Assembly (NCBI GenBank): GCA_950295325.1
Contig: OX485809.1
Location: forward strand, 3,224,001-3,288,000
Length of the DNA: 64,000 nucleotides
Source: Polytrichum commune
Taxonomy: Eukaryota; Streptophyta; Polytrichopsida; Polytrichales; Polytrichaceae
Direction: 5' to 3'
Shown: piece by piece, positions 34,871 to 47,439 of the stretch
Position numbering within the stretch: position 1 is the first letter of the stretch
How the letters are laid out: each line of letters opens with the position of its first letter
Translations under genes and position numbers: made by a program
Notes under the pieces: generated by a model
What the model was told of the DNA's origin: nothing
Database searches by the model: none
The model's input: only the letters and a program-made list of their open reading frames with translations

Positions 34871-35685
34871 GTGTTGGTTTAATCTCTAGATTTTGAGGGT
34901 CCAGTGTGGGTTGGTTTGGGCTGCAGCAGCATTCCGGAGGGCTTGTAATAAAAAGTTTTGATTTCTTAATTAGTCTACAGTCATTCGAGAAGAGAGTCCG
35001 CAGTTACTAGCTGATTTATTAGTAGCATGTTGTGGCCGCGCCGACTGTAGCTCACATGTGATTTGTGATAAGCAAGTAGCATGATGAGATTTGGACCCGG
35101 ATCCACTGTTCTTTTATTTTATCCTACTGCTATTTATTCTGTAAATACATGCCTCTTTCATTGTCCCGTAAGATAATGCAGAATAACGTTGTTGTCACAA
35201 ATATCTGTGAGATATGCTCAGCTTTGCTTTAGTATTGAAATTTTACTGAAATGTTTAAGTGATACAATCAATGAGTCTCTTACAAAATATATTAATTCTA
35301 TATTCCTATGCCTAATACTTAGATCACTATGCAATGCATTGCCATACCTTACAGAAGGCGGTTCTTGCAATCTTCCTCCGCCTAGTATACTGCATTCACA
35401 AGATACTCAGAGAGATGCTCGTGGCGTATGTATTGCTAGCCTATTTCCTCTAGAACGTTCCTGGATGAATATCTAATTAAAAATTTGGTTGAACACTAAT
35501 AATTGGATGAACCTCATAGTAACATAATTCTATTTATTACTCCCACTCGTTCAGCTAATGATTTGTGGTAAACACTCATCATGATCTAGGAATCATGACA
35601 TGAACTCCCACTCATTTAACACACATGATTAGTAAGGCGCAGGAGAGTGTAGAGATTGTGAAAAGAGCTTTCATTAAGAGATCAG
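34871..35685. other. Intergenic, no gene recognised
   Basis: No recognisable coding sequence or repeat. Confidence 0.5.
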
Positions 35686-35689
35686 CCAA

Positions 35690-36025
35690 TTGCAGCTTGG
35701 TATTAATGTACTGAACATTGATTTGCTACCGCTCATACTTTTTGCGAATAAGATAATACTTCGTCTCAATATGCTTTGTTAGCTTATGATAGCAAGGGTT
35801 TTTGATGAGTTGGATAGCTCCTTGGTTATCCAACAGAATAAGGGTAGGTTTGAGGAAATCCAAGACTGGATAATAAACGTCGAAGCCAGATGGCTTCCTT
35901 GATGGATTATGCCAAAGCAACAAACTCTACTTCTGTAGTGGAGTCTGCGCCCGGGGTGTATCAACGCATACACTCGTACTACACATGTTATCCATGCCTC
36001 GTCATCCAAGTCCCCCTCATCCAAA
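35690..36025 (-). mobile_element. Ty1/copia RNase H fossil
   Basis: The minus strand encodes LLDNQGAIQLIKNP and HKLTKHIETKYYLIRKKYE, the conserved C-terminal RNase H region of Ty1/copia polyproteins. Only this short broken piece is present; no long terminal repeats were found. It is an old fossil. Confidence 0.85.
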
Positions 36026-36028
36026 TTG

Positions 36029-36053
36029 GGTTAACCACTTGAAGTGGTTAACC
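36029..36053. repeat. Perfect 12-bp-arm palindrome
   Basis: GGTTAACCACTT, one G, then its exact complement. It lies at the edge of the retroelement fossil. It could be a cruciform or a binding site; no function is implied. Confidence 0.8.
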
Positions 36054-37104
36054 GTAGTTAGAGGGGGCCCACTTGTGCATGCTCATGCTCGCCTACCTGC
36101 TCCCGCTCGCCCTCCCACTGCCGTTGTTGCTTTCCTGTAGTGCTAAATTCATTCATTTGTTGTTATTGTTTGATATCCTGAGGCTGCCATTTCGAGAATT
36201 CCTGTTGTAGAAGCTTGGTGTGCAGCACTCAGGATTCACAAATTTAGGGTTTGAGGTTTGTTTGTATTCACCTTATTCTTTAAGTGCTCTACTGGGAACT
36301 ATATCCTTGGTTGTCTTACCATTATCGAAGGATGTTCAAGCCTCAATTAATCAAATGGTGATGATGCATTAGTGTATAGGTACATCAAAGCTCGTGATTC
36401 CTTAACATGCACCTTATGAATCTAAACTAGTTTTTTTTTGCACACACAAGTGAGAATAGCTCATTTTTCTTTTCTACCTATCAAGCTCAATGTACTTGAA
36501 ATGTGCCATCACCATCGACACCAAGATTGAGTCTCTGGATCAAGTTTGCTTACTCCATTTTCAAAGTTTCGATGATGGATTTAGCCTGCACATCACTCCT
36601 CCGGGTGAGAGTTCTTCCCGGAAATTGTGCAGTCTCAACTTCATGTAAGGCACTTCAAGTTGGGATATACCAAGGATTCACCTTGAATGATAGTTGAATC
36701 ATTAACATAGGATCCCAAATTGAAGTGTAAACTAGAAGGAACTCCTCGGGTTAACTTCTTTAGTAGGAATCATCGTGCCCAACTAAGTTCAACTTTTGGA
36801 AGGCATCTATTGTCTCTCATGTCTATGTGGAGACTACAAATTCACTGAATGTTTTCTTTTTCAACTGCTTCTCAGTTGCTTTAGTCCCTCCATTCCTCCG
36901 CTTCCTAGCTACTTTGGGAATCTCTCATACAGATTCTCCCAGTTCGAAGCTTGCATCTCCAAATTTATGCTCTCAAACTGGGCAAGGATTCATCACCATT
37001 GACACCTGCTCATCAGAATCCTATGGTTGTTTATTGCAGGCATCAAATTGCTAGCTGAAAATTAATTGAATGCTCTTAAGTTTCAAGACTATTTTAAGTG
37101 TCCA
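36054..37104. other. Intergenic, no gene recognised
   Basis: Short frames only (for example 36503-36697 and 36827-37054) with no recognisable content. Confidence 0.5.
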
Positions 37105-37260
37105 GGGAGATTTTGGGCACAATCGGTCGAGATCCAAGTGTTTCCAAGTCCAACAAGTTACATGTTCATAACTTTCAGTTGCTCTTTATTAATTTAAGAT
37201 TTATTTTATAAATTCTGCTAAAATGATCGCCAAGTGAGCAACTTGGATGGCAGCAATCAC
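37105..37260 (+). repeat. AACCGGTT-family repeat, diverged copy
   Basis: Starts AGGGAGATTTTGGGCACAAT, then CGGTCGAGATCC and GTTACATGTTCATAAC, matching the family best seen at 60459-60673. Confidence 0.55.
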
Positions 37261-37789
37261 ATGTTATGATGAGAAATCCCCCGGTTGATGTAATCATATC
37301 TTGCTTCACAAAAGAAACTCAAGCTTTGCAATATGAGCTCACAAGGTTAGAAAGACCCCACTAGCTACTTAATTGAAATCCAAATGAGTTGAACATTTTT
37401 GCTAGATGTAGTAAGGAAGTATGTGCCAACACAACCTAATCTTTCCAAAAGAAATTGTAAGAAAAAAAATTCTAACAAAAATGTAATTTTTTTAATGTAA
37501 TACAAAATTCTCTTCAAATTGCACTTCGGATTGAGGATGAGGCTTGGTTAATTTTCACAACTTAAGTTAATTATACTTAAGTGAAGTGAAGAATCTTGTT
37601 TTCATGAAATAGTTATAGATCCTTCTAGTTCTCAAGCCATTTAATATATTAGTAAGATCAAACATGTAAAAAATAATTTCTAGTATATTGAAAATCGAAC
37701 ACCTTCGACAATATGTGTATGTAATGTTTCTTCTTAAAAATCAAGTGCATTGTTTTCTTCGTTTCAGATTTGAGGTATATACAATTTCA

Positions 37790-37925
37790 AAGACACATCA
37801 ATTCATTGAGGAATTGTAATTGTAATTGTGAGTGTGAGTGTGATTGTAATTGTAATTGTGGATTTGATTGTGGTTGTCATTGTATGGTGATTATAATGGT
37901 AGGTTTAATTGTGGTTGTAATTTTT
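37790..37925 (+). repeat. (TGTAAT)/(TGTGAG)-type microsatellite
   Basis: Degenerate hexamer repeats of TGTAAT, TGTGAG and TGTGGT type over about 130 bp at the left part of the AT-rich island. Confidence 0.75.
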
Positions 37926-38020
37926 AACGGTGAATCTTCTTTATAACTTTGATTTTGGTTGGCCTCATCTTAGGCATCTCCAATTTTTAAAGTTCATATT
38001 CAAGTTTTAGATTTTTTTTT

Positions 38021-39063
38021 TTGTGTTTTAAAATGTTTAGTCATGGCGAGGGTGACATATCATGGCGGAGATGTGGCACTAACAAAGGCAACTTTGGAGA
38101 GGCCATTAAGAAACAAGATCGTATTCAACACATCAATGACCAAGTGTCTTTTCATTATCTTGTGAAGGCAAGAAAAAATAAATGCTCATATGATCCATTC
38201 AAATATAGATTTCATTTAAATGACTACATGAAAAAAGCCCATCTTATGGTACTTTCTAAACTCAAGTCACGGCCGAAAGTTGTAAATACAATCAAGAAAG
38301 GTGAAAAGAAGAATTCAAGGTGGTCAATGCAAAAGACATGAATTTCAATACTACAATAAATTCATTGAAGAGGGCGAGAATAAAATTTTGGAAAAAATCA
38401 AAGCAATGAGAGGCAAGAACAAAGGTAATATGGAAGTAACTAGACTAAAAAAATAATGACAACGAAAATATCGGTTTTTCTACAACACTTTTAACTCTCA
38501 TAAATTTGAAGAGCTTTCGGTAATAGTATCTTTGAATAAGGATATGATTGACATGACCAAATTTAAGAAGTTATACAATTCTCAAGTTTCTTTAATTTTA
38601 GATTGTTCTACTTCTAACAAGAGAGTCATCAAAGCAATGAGAAATTCATTTCTACCCAAAAATTGAGAGCAAAATAAAAATGCACGGAAAAAATTTATAG
38701 CTCCAATTTTGACATAGCATCGTTCTAAATTCTTCTTTAACTTGTAAGTATTCTCATTTTCATTTGAGTTATCTTATTCACTTCTAATGTTTATTTCTTA
38801 ACTTTTTATTTCTTATTTGTCTTAAATATTTATATTTATATTTTTTATGTTCATTATGTTTAATGTTTATATTTTTGTAATTGAAATATATTAAGGAAGG
38901 AGAAATTAATTTTTCAATACATAAATCTTCAAAAAAAAATTATGGATTAGAATATGTCACAACAATGGAGAAGATAGAGATAAGGTGTGGGAATTACAAA
39001 TCAAATCATCTCAATGATATTGAAAATGAAGAAGTTATTGAAGAAATAGTTTTAAAAAAATGA
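38021..39063 (+). other. AT-rich block with Lys-rich reading frames, unrecognised
   Basis: Plus-strand frames at 38021-38341 (from SHGEGDISWRRCGTNKGNFG) and 38881-39063, plus shorter stretches between, are rich in Lys, Asn and Glu. They read more protein-like than the surrounding AT-rich DNA. Part of the middle reads LYNSQVSLILDCSTSNKR. I recognise no family. The block may be a decayed transposon gene or chance in AT-rich DNA. Confidence 0.3.
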
Positions 39064-39359
39064 AAAAATGAAAAAAATGTGAAGGACGAGAAAAGAAAGA
39101 AAAAGACAATGAAGATAAAGAACACAACAAAGAAAACCGATATAGACATTTTGAAAGGAATCAAAGTGTGTATTTGTTTATTATAATCATATTTTTATGA
39201 GTGATTATAAAATATTTTTTATATTTTTTGTTATTGTAAGGATTTAGAGTTTAGCCTTCTATTATACAACACATTTGAAATGCAAAAAAAATTCCTTCTA
39301 ATAATAATTTTTTTGTAAAAAAATATTTTGATATGTAGTTGTTCAACTTACTCTTTAAT

Positions 39360-39625
39360 AATTTTGCAATATACAATATCCATCACGAATCAAACAGTAA
39401 TATAATTTCAATTTTTTTTCAGTTTGTGATAGATATTGGCTCTACTTTCAAAAAAAATATCAAATAAATAATACCCATCGTAAACCAGATAATAATACAA
39501 TTCTTAGAAAAATATGGTTGGTGATGATTATTGCCTTCACTTTTAAAAAATAAATCAAATATGCTATACTTATCACGAAACAGATAGTGATACAATTCTA
39601 TTTTATTTTTTTATTTATAATGGGT
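39360..39625 (+). repeat. Degenerate tandem repeat, about 97-bp unit
   Basis: Three loose copies beginning near 39368, 39466 and 39560, each with a (C)ATCACGAA/ATCGTAAAC core followed by CAGATAGTGATACAATTC-like sequence. Confidence 0.5.
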
Positions 39626-40710
39626 ATTGTTCAAATAAAAATTTATTATACTTTTATTGGCAGGCGACAAATACCTTTGAACTGAAACTTACTCATATGA
39701 TTTTATACAGTTTACATTATTCTTACACATTTTTTGTTAAGAATTTTAAAGTTATGATATTTACAATTTGCATGTATACTATTATAATTCATTCCACAGA
39801 CCTCTAGTGTATAATATTTTAGACAATCACGAACTACGTTGAAAGACATATCAGCTTTATAAATATAAAATTATGACAAACATTAGGGTTTTTTTTATCT
39901 TTCCACAACATATTTTTTTATAAGACAAATTATACCTATTTAAAGCACTCTGGTTTCTTTTTCTTCGAGAAGATATCGTAAACATTATTTACTCACAAAA
40001 ATTCTTCTATCTTATAATAGAATTTTTAAAATCACCATCAACTACCTCAAACACATATTAAAAATGTAATTTGTCATCTTTTATTTCACCCCGAATTTGT
40101 TTAACATCGGTGAAAATTTTGTCATCATTGCTTGCAATTCTTGTACAAGTAGAATAACATCTTCCATTGCTTCTTCTCTAACATTTACCTATAATTTTTC
40201 AATATCAAAAAAATATCCCTCTATGGATGGTTAAGTTTGTCTTAAAAGTTGGGTAGGAATAATTTCGACATTTCCACCGATGGTTGTGGCATCCATCATA
40301 TCATTTTCTTTGTCATCCATAATATATGTGTTGTTTATATTATCTCTACAATCATAAATATCACCATTTTCAAATGGATTTATTGATACACTAATTCAAA
40401 CATAGCCTCAATTTCTCCACGAAGAAATTTATAATATGTACCAAATAATTCCAACATAACATTGTACGAAATGTCTGTAGATGCCTTAAGAATAACAAAT
40501 TGGTATTTGTGCATGTTTCATCTAATACACCACTCACAAGAGCATGAGACATATAACGTGTATGGCTCACTAACATTATTCAAACATCCCCGAGTGTTTT
40601 ATGATTGTATTTATCATCATCCAACATGTATTTTTTGGCAACGGATATGTTTCAATGTAATAGTCTTTGCTCTTATAATGTCATTAGTCGCAATCTTGTT
40701 CATCTGCTTA
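39626..40710. other. AT-rich intergenic DNA, no gene recognised
   Basis: Low-complexity AT-rich DNA; the frames at 40391-40576 and 40462-40788 have no recognisable content. Confidence 0.5.
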
Positions 40711-40983
40711 TTAAGAACAAAATCTTTTTATTTTTATTTTTTTTCTTTCGTAGTTGTATATATAGTGTGTAACTACAAGAATAGTTAAACACCACACTAA
40801 AAAATTCATTCTCCAACCTCGAAGTTGATAGTTGTGAATCTTCAGCCACCGTTTCAAAGTTGCATGATAAGACTCAATATTTGTTTGGGTGTCTTGGTTT
40901 GAGTGTGCGTTCTGACGGTGGCCCACAATATATGGGTGGGTTGGGAGTCTTCCTGATATACATGAAGGATAATGTTGCCTCAT
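40711..40983 (-). mobile_element. Transposase C-terminal fragment, MULE/KDZ-like
   Basis: The minus frame reads NIESYHATLKRWLKIHNYQL, then RGWRMNFLVWCLTILVVTHY. It resembles the region after the catalytic core in plant transposases of the MULE or Kyakuja-Dileera-Zisupton type, where an (N)xxESYHAxLKR motif precedes an RRxDWLxxxL helix. Only this end is present. Family-level assignment is from memory and tentative. Confidence 0.4.
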
Positions 40984-41004
40984 TGGGATGAGAGGGTGAC
41001 TGGC

Positions 41005-41110
41005 TCATATGGGGTTTGGGACAAACCAACCTATACACTAGTTCCTTGGAGATAAGGGTTTAGACCTCCAACAAAGAACGAATGTATAGGTTGGTTCGCC
41101 CAAATCCTCA
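41005..41110. repeat. Imperfect hairpin, about 35-bp arms
   Basis: GGTTTGGGACAAACCAACCT is mirrored by AGGTTGGTTCGCCCAAATCC, with a loop of about 25 nt. It is either a small MITE or the ends of a deleted one. Confidence 0.5.
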
Positions 41111-41901
41111 TATGGGTGGGTTGGCAAGCTCGACTTACCCCACCGTGCTTATAGGAGAATCGCCCACCTTGCAAATATGAACATTAGTTGCCAAGTGGCA
41201 TACTCTTCCCACAAGGCACTGACATAAAAAGAATGTTTATCTTCGCTAATCGTTAGAGGATCCCTCATACTCTTTTCGTACTACAGGGTTTACATCAAGG
41301 AAATTCAAATTCATGCAAATCCAGACTAGGGAGATGATATCGTGCTCAACTAAGCTTGACTTGACTAGTCGAGGATTGTGGATTCCAAACGAATAAAAAT
41401 AACAAGTTGCTGCCACATGCATTCTTTGATGTGCATCTCAAATACTACTCTTACATCTCTCTCAAGTTCATGGTAGTTAAAATCCGGGCAGTTAAAAATT
41501 TGATGTTAGCCTATGTGCGAACATGATTAGTTTCTTGTGTCTGATGCTTGAAGTGTGCACAAATATAAGTACTTGACATCCCCTTGACCTGAACAGCCTC
41601 AAGATTTTGACATGCTTTTCAGCCCTGATCTTCCACTTCGATGCAGATTTGTAGTGCTTTGGTAGATCCCCAGTAGCTGAGCTGCAACTCTAGACCGAAA
41701 ATACTCAAATCCATGCTTATTACCCAATGTCATAATACATGGTTTATGTCAAGGAACTTCAAACTCATGCAGAGGATCAGGGAGATGATCTCAAGGACAA
41801 CTAAGGTATGCGGCCTTTCCAGGTTCCAACACACACAGTTTTTTGGGGGAGAGGGGTTGAAGTGACTCCATAAAACTAAAGGAGAAACCAATCATCCCTA
41901 G

Positions 41902-42766
41902 GGCTCTCTAAATACCCCGACGAGCGTTGCACTCGTCAGGGTGGCCAGCAAGGGCAACACCGAAAAAGCTAGAGCCTCGGTCCCCCGAGCTTGGCCTGCC
42001 CCAACCCGGCCTAACCCCGACTCTAGCCTGACCCTTGCATTCTTAAAGGTTGTTTGTCCATATAACCCATATTAAATGCACTTCATCTTCAGGGTCCAAA
42101 ATCCAATGTACATGTTCACTTCCATTGAGTAAGTAAGCAATTGATTGAGATTTCATTTTCGAAGTGAAACCATCAATAAAGCATGTAAATAACATGTTAA
42201 TTAAGCCGAGGCATGTTACTTAATTAGGCAATATAATTTAGTGTAATAGGCCAAGCTCGGGGGCCTAATTAAGGAACATGCCTCAGTTTAATTGGGCCTT
42301 AATTAGTTTGAATGTGTATGAATACTTTGTGAAAGTAAAAGGTATTGAGTAAAATATTATAAAAAGATATACTAAAATCAAACACTAATTTTAGTTCCAT
42401 TTTAGAATGACGAAGACCCTTTCAATGATAAGTCGCAAAAATTATAACCTCTATGCTAATGAGGGTTTTGTAATGTTTTTGACTTCCAAGTTAATTACAT
42501 GCTTTATTGATAGTTTCACTTTGAAAAGGAAATCCCAATCAATTGCTTATTTACTCAATGAAAGTGAACATATATGTTGGATTTTTAACCTTGAAGATGA
42601 AGCGCATTCAATATGGGTTATATGCACAAGCGGCCTTCAAGAATGCAAGGGTCAAGCCAAGCTCGGGACAGGCCAAGCTCGGGGTACCGAGGCTCTGGCT
42701 TTTTCTGTGTTGCCCCTGCCCGCTGCCCTGAAGAGTGCAACACTTGTTGGGGGTAAATGAGAGGCC
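41902..42766. mobile_element. Fold-back element, about 300-bp inverted arms
   Basis: The left arm (41902-42203) and right arm (42466-42766) are inverted copies at roughly 85% identity by eye. They run from GGCTCTCTAAATACCCC at the left edge to GGGGGTAAATGAGAGGCC at the right. Flanks are ATCATCCCTAG (41891-41901) and ATCACCCCTTG (42767-42777), matching 9 of 11, which fits an old 9-11-bp Mutator-type duplication. Both arms include the gag-like fragment. The loop contains a second, shorter palindrome (about 42200-42310). Confidence 0.75.
42407..42640 (+). mobile_element. Ty1/copia Gag-like fossil in fold-back arm
   Basis: The plus frame includes KNYNLYANEGFVMFLTSKL and KSQSIAYLLNESEHICWIF, matching the fragment at 27118-27345. 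The opposite arm (42061-42203) carries the complement. It is a broken fossil; the family call is tentative. Confidence 0.4.
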
Positions 42767-43015
42767 ATCACCCCTTGATACAGGTCCCGGAAAGGGAACC
42801 ATCAAGGTTGGTAGCGAAATGGAGTCAACTTTCACTTATGATAATAGAAGTGGCCCATAGAAAGCACCTCACTAGTGCACCAATTACTAACAAATTCAGC
42901 CTCAAGATTGGCATGGATTTCTGCACTTCTAAATTCCATTTACTTCATAAGGTGGCTCCTATGAGCCATGCAAACATAAATGATATCATGTCAGGCCAGT
43001 TTTTACTATGGATCA

Positions 43016-44232
43016 AGGGCGGTTTACACTATGGACCATGAAGTTGGACCAGGGCTCTGCAAGGCAGCTGATTGGCTCTTGAAGTTGTCCCGGGACAACT
43101 TTGGTTTACACTAAGGAAAAAATGGCAGAGGGACCATGTAGGTTGAGGTCCCCAAAATATAATTTTTAAGGCCTAATAAATGCACTAACATGGTCCAACG
43201 GGTTTTGCGGTGAGAGAGGCAAGAGAGGTGGTCTGGTAGGAAAAAGCAAGGGCCCATGTCAGAGAAATGTCATTTCAAGAATGTTTTAATGAATCTACCT
43301 TTTATGTGCCTTAATTATATTATAGCCCATGAGACACACCAGTACTACCTTGCCCTACCCCTTAAACCGGCTTACACGTGTTTCATCAAACAACGCGGGA
43401 CATCTAGAACTCAAGAATTCAAGTGCAGATTTGTCTTTTTGGTCTACCAGCTGCAATGTTTGGAATTTGGGGGCGTGTAATATACCGTTGGAAAGGTCTT
43501 GAAAATACCTTTCCAACGGTATATTACACGCCCCAAAATGTTTAAAAACTACAGTTGCAAAAAAAAAAAACGTAATCGTTTAGTGACTGTAGATCAGGGT
43601 GGTCAAAAGAAGCGCAATGGGAAATCTTCTAACATTAATTATCAAAGAATTGAAATTTAGTGTTGAGCAAGGTTGGGTGGTAACAACATTAGATATAATC
43701 AAACACTAAATATCCTATTTAGTGTAGTGACAACACAAGGTACATGTCACATGTAAATTACATTGAACATGTACAAATTGAATTGCTCACTTTTTTTTGT
43801 AAAAATTGTTATGAGAAGATTTGCAAGCCACATCTTCGACACATTTAACAAGAAGTGAAGATAGTTGAAGCCCAAGAGATGACAAGAGAATGATCAAACT
43901 TTAAGGCGAAAAGAAGAAAAAACTAAGTGACAAGATAAGTGAAGGCATGTGTAGGCAAGTGAAGGCAAATTGAAGTCAACAAAATGGTCAAACTTCATTT
44001 TTTTCCCAAAACTGCCCTTTTTGGGCTTATATTAAAAAAATCAGCACATCCACTTCTTGCCGCACGGTCATTCCTCTTGGTCCACATTTGGTTTACACCT
44101 AGTGAGGGGCCCAATGGCTTTGTAAATCAATTTTTTAAGAACTCGGACCATGAAATGTAGACCATGAACTCGTACCGCGGAATAAGGCATCTTCCGTGGG
44201 AAGAGTTCATGGTCTATGGTGTAAACCGCCCC
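43016..44232 (+). mobile_element. PIF/Harbinger-type element, uninterrupted copy
   Basis: A 1217-bp element with inverted ends (A)GGGCGGTTTACACTATGGA, flanked by TCA on both sides (43013-43015 and 44233-44235). It is collinear with the two halves of 25621-29220 and shows the empty site TATCCTATTTAGTGTAGTGA where the Mutator-like element inserted there. It has no coding capacity. Confidence 0.9.
43470..43534. repeat. Perfect hairpin with 28-bp arms
   Basis: Arms GGGGCGTGTAATATACCGTT (continuing GGAAAGGT) and its exact complement flank a 9-nt loop, inside the PIF-type element. The other copy (about 26078-26136) has the same hairpin with a few arm mismatches. Confidence 0.85.
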
Positions 44233-44235
44233 TCA

Positions 44236-46170
44236 GATTGGGAATTCTTCCATATATGCTAGCAATTGCAATAGTGAAGAATGTCATTGCATGTTTCAGG
44301 ATCGGCAGTTGAGATATAAAGATTATAAAAAGTCAAAGTCAATGTAATCTTGCCCTTGAAGTGATTCCATTGACCCTCCTAATTGTGTTATCTATTGAAT
44401 CTAGAATGGTGTCTAAGGTAGATGAGGCTAATTCGGTTAGCTTCTTTAATTGGACACCTATTTTTGGCTTCTAATCAATCGCTCTAATTCACTGATTGAG
44501 TGATATATGTTGATTTAAGCACTGCCTTGATGACATTTGGGTTAGTCTTCATGGGGTGTATTCATTATTAAATCCGGGAACCATGTGCATGCATAACTAT
44601 GAAATAAATGCTCTAGTATACAAGATTTTCTCCATCATAAAAATGATATACGTGCAAATATATATCCAGAATGTCCCCTCGACACATATACAAGTGAAAA
44701 ATAAATTAATCGTTTGGACCCCAATCGTATGTATTCACCAAAAAGATTTTGCGAAAAATATTATTAGTATATTCTTAGCAAGACTTATTTATTTATTATT
44801 GATGAAATTATTGAACACTCGTTCATTCATTGGATGTAACTCATACAAATTTGATTCTACAAAATAAGTCAATGTAGATAATGCAATGATGATTTCTAAT
44901 CCTAGCATTAAATGATCCGTCAAATCATAGGTCCACATTAATCCATTATTATTTTGATACCAACATAACACTATTTCCATATTAAAGGCCAGTCCAAGAG
45001 GTCAATTGGTTGTCGATACCCAATCAACCTATTGCCAATTTTGCAACGCATCCAATAGATCTTCCCAAATACCAAGTCTTGGTGGTTAATGTTTTGACCA
45101 ACTTGCTTCTTTCCCTCTTTTCTTGACTCCTTTCAACTACATTTGAGAAGTGAACTTTATTGCATAATCACATCCCAATTCCAATAAATAATCATTATCT
45201 CTGGCTCAAGATAGTTGAACTTTAGGTTTGACATATAGCATAACAAACTTAATTCCAGTGACTCACACTTGAATAATAAGATTAAGGTTGCAAGAGCTAG
45301 TGATCTTGAAACAACACATACTGATCCCGCTCTTGTGTTTAGTGTGAACAAAAGTAGGCGATGACCGTTACTGAGAAACACCGACCCACTTGGTTGAACC
45401 GAAATGCAATGTAAGTAATAATGCAAATGCATATGTAAGGCAATGGCCATAAACTATTGATGTTGAAGATGAAGATAGGCACCATAAACCAACATCCAAA
45501 TGTTGACGTTGCAAAGGCCCCCAAACTCCACAATTTCCAGCAACAATCTCATTGCCAATATATGAAGCAACTAGAAGATGAGGGGAAAAAAAACCACCTA
45601 CGAGCTCCACCTTCACTCCACCTACAAGCTCCACAATGAGAAACCTTTAGGGTTTCCAAAGAGTGGTATTCCCCCTCTCGTTTTAAACTTTAAAGTTCAT
45701 GGATGAATGTGGTTAGCACATTGGATAAATTATTCATTTGGACCTCTTGTAGATTTCCAGTTCATTAAAATTGACTATGGGCCTGAAGATAGAAATACAA
45801 CTAGGATTATATGAATAGTATGCCTAATATATCGACAAACCTATAATAAATAATACCCGTACCTTATGTATATTTTGTAACCCCTAGGCATAATTAGTAC
45901 CCCTTGTATGCACCCACGTGGGTTTGTACTTTTAACAATGAGTACACCCCACAAGGGTTAGTCACCTTCATGAAAGTCAAATTACACCCACCATCCTCCA
46001 TATTTAGGAGTGCGATCCACCAAGCCATTCATATTTAGGAGTGCGATTCAAGTCACAAAACCGGGAGACCATGGCACTCCAAACACTCACAACCGTTGAC
46101 TTATTCTATTTTAGCTTGTGTGAGGACCCACATGAATAGAAATTCATTGAAATAGCATTTGGTTGAGGAC
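44236..46170. other. Intergenic, mostly unrecognised
   Basis: A partial GTAGATGTG-family copy lies at about 44320-44460. Frames at 44556-44867, 45157-45450 and 45339-45634 have no recognisable domains. Confidence 0.5.
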
Positions 46171-46372
46171 CCGGTCACATATGGCTTCACACTACACTTA
46201 AAATATCCGTGACCACACTAAGTGATTTTGGAGGTGTGTTGGAATGGCCTTTGGACTCTCACAATTGTTTGGTCACGGCTCTTGGCTCATGTGTGAAGTG
46301 GCCCTAATTCTCCTCAAGTCTCAATGAACTTCAACCGGTTATTTCTCAAACTCCACCGGTTCTCCCTCTTTT
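46171..46372. repeat. MITE end plus AACCGGTT-family fragment
   Basis: GTGTGAAGTGGCCC followed by TAA at about 46291-46307 looks like the right end of a PIF-type MITE related to 46823-47321. A short AACCGGTT-family piece (CAACCGGTTATTTCTCAAAC) follows at 46310-46372. Confidence 0.5.
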
Positions 46373-46822
46373 GGAGCCTTCTTCGTCCGTGTGCAATGCA
46401 AAGAGGAATGAGGAATGGAAGGGAGTGTGGCTCTTCCCTTCCGCTACAAATCCATGGCTGGCCTACATTCCTCTCGCACTTTGCCTTTAACTTAGGTCCA
46501 CTTGACACGAGAGGTCGAGGCTTCAAAATTTGAAGCCAATTCACACGATATATTGACTCGGGTCAAGAAGAGAGGAAGCTTTGACACAAATCCCAGGAAG
46601 CCGCGTGGGTTTTTATTTGGTCCAATTGGATTCTTGTTTTTCAGGCCATGTCAAATTTTGCCTTTAGTGCATCAACATTTCATTTTGTCTCCTTAGAGTA
46701 TCAATTATGGGAAAGGCCTTCACTTCATCATGTAGAGGCCTTGAAGTTGGTTTAATAGTGGATTATATCATTTACGCATATCAGAGTCCCAATTGGTCTT
46801 GACCCAAGTAAAGCGGCCATTA

Positions 46823-47321
46823 GGACCACTTCGCACTCAAGCCAAGAGTTGTGACCATAAAATTGTGAGTTCCCAAATGAAGTTTCCAAAGGTTGTCCCA
46901 AGACACTTCCAAACTCATGTAGTGTGTTCACGGGCCCTCAAGTGTAGGCGCAATCACATGTGATTGGGCCCTCAACCCAATGCCATTTCAATGAATTCTT
47001 GTTCGTGCAGGGTCCTCGCATGGGATAAACTATAATAAATCAATAGTTGTGAGATTTCGGAGTGCCAGGGTCTTCTGGTTTTTGTTGTAAGCCCACCTCC
47101 AAGAGGTGGGTTATGAAAATAGTCCAAGTGACCATGAAACACGATCCATTTGATGCCACGTAGGAATGCATGTAGACTTTACATCCATCTTGCATTCACT
47201 TACTTCATTGGCCCCTCAAGCGTAGTGTGAAGCGAACTTGGACCGGCTCTGCCTGTTCAACCAATGAGAGTGCTTGAAGTGTAATGGTCATAGGCCCTCA
47301 GTCTCATGTATGAAGTGGCCC
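46823..47321. mobile_element. PIF/Harbinger-type MITE, second family
   Basis: A 499-bp element with ends GGRCCACTTCGCACTCA and the complement of GGGCCACTTCATACATGA. TTA is present on both sides (46820-46822 and 47322-47324). Subterminal CCCTCA and GGGCCCTCA blocks recur in the elements at 48776-49370 and 59724-60394, so these form a related group. Confidence 0.7.
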
Positions 47322-47439
47322 TTAGTTTCAAAAAGCCAACATTTTGTGTGTGTTGATACCACCCAGTTCCTTTGTTCTTTCTTTCCTCTTATTGTTTTTG
47401 TTTAGAAGGACACACAACATCCTTAAATGGTAGATGGGT

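Noticed and set aside
44556-45634. Several 60-100-codon frames on both strands
   Set aside because: Mutually overlapping, low-complexity, and without any recognisable family motif.
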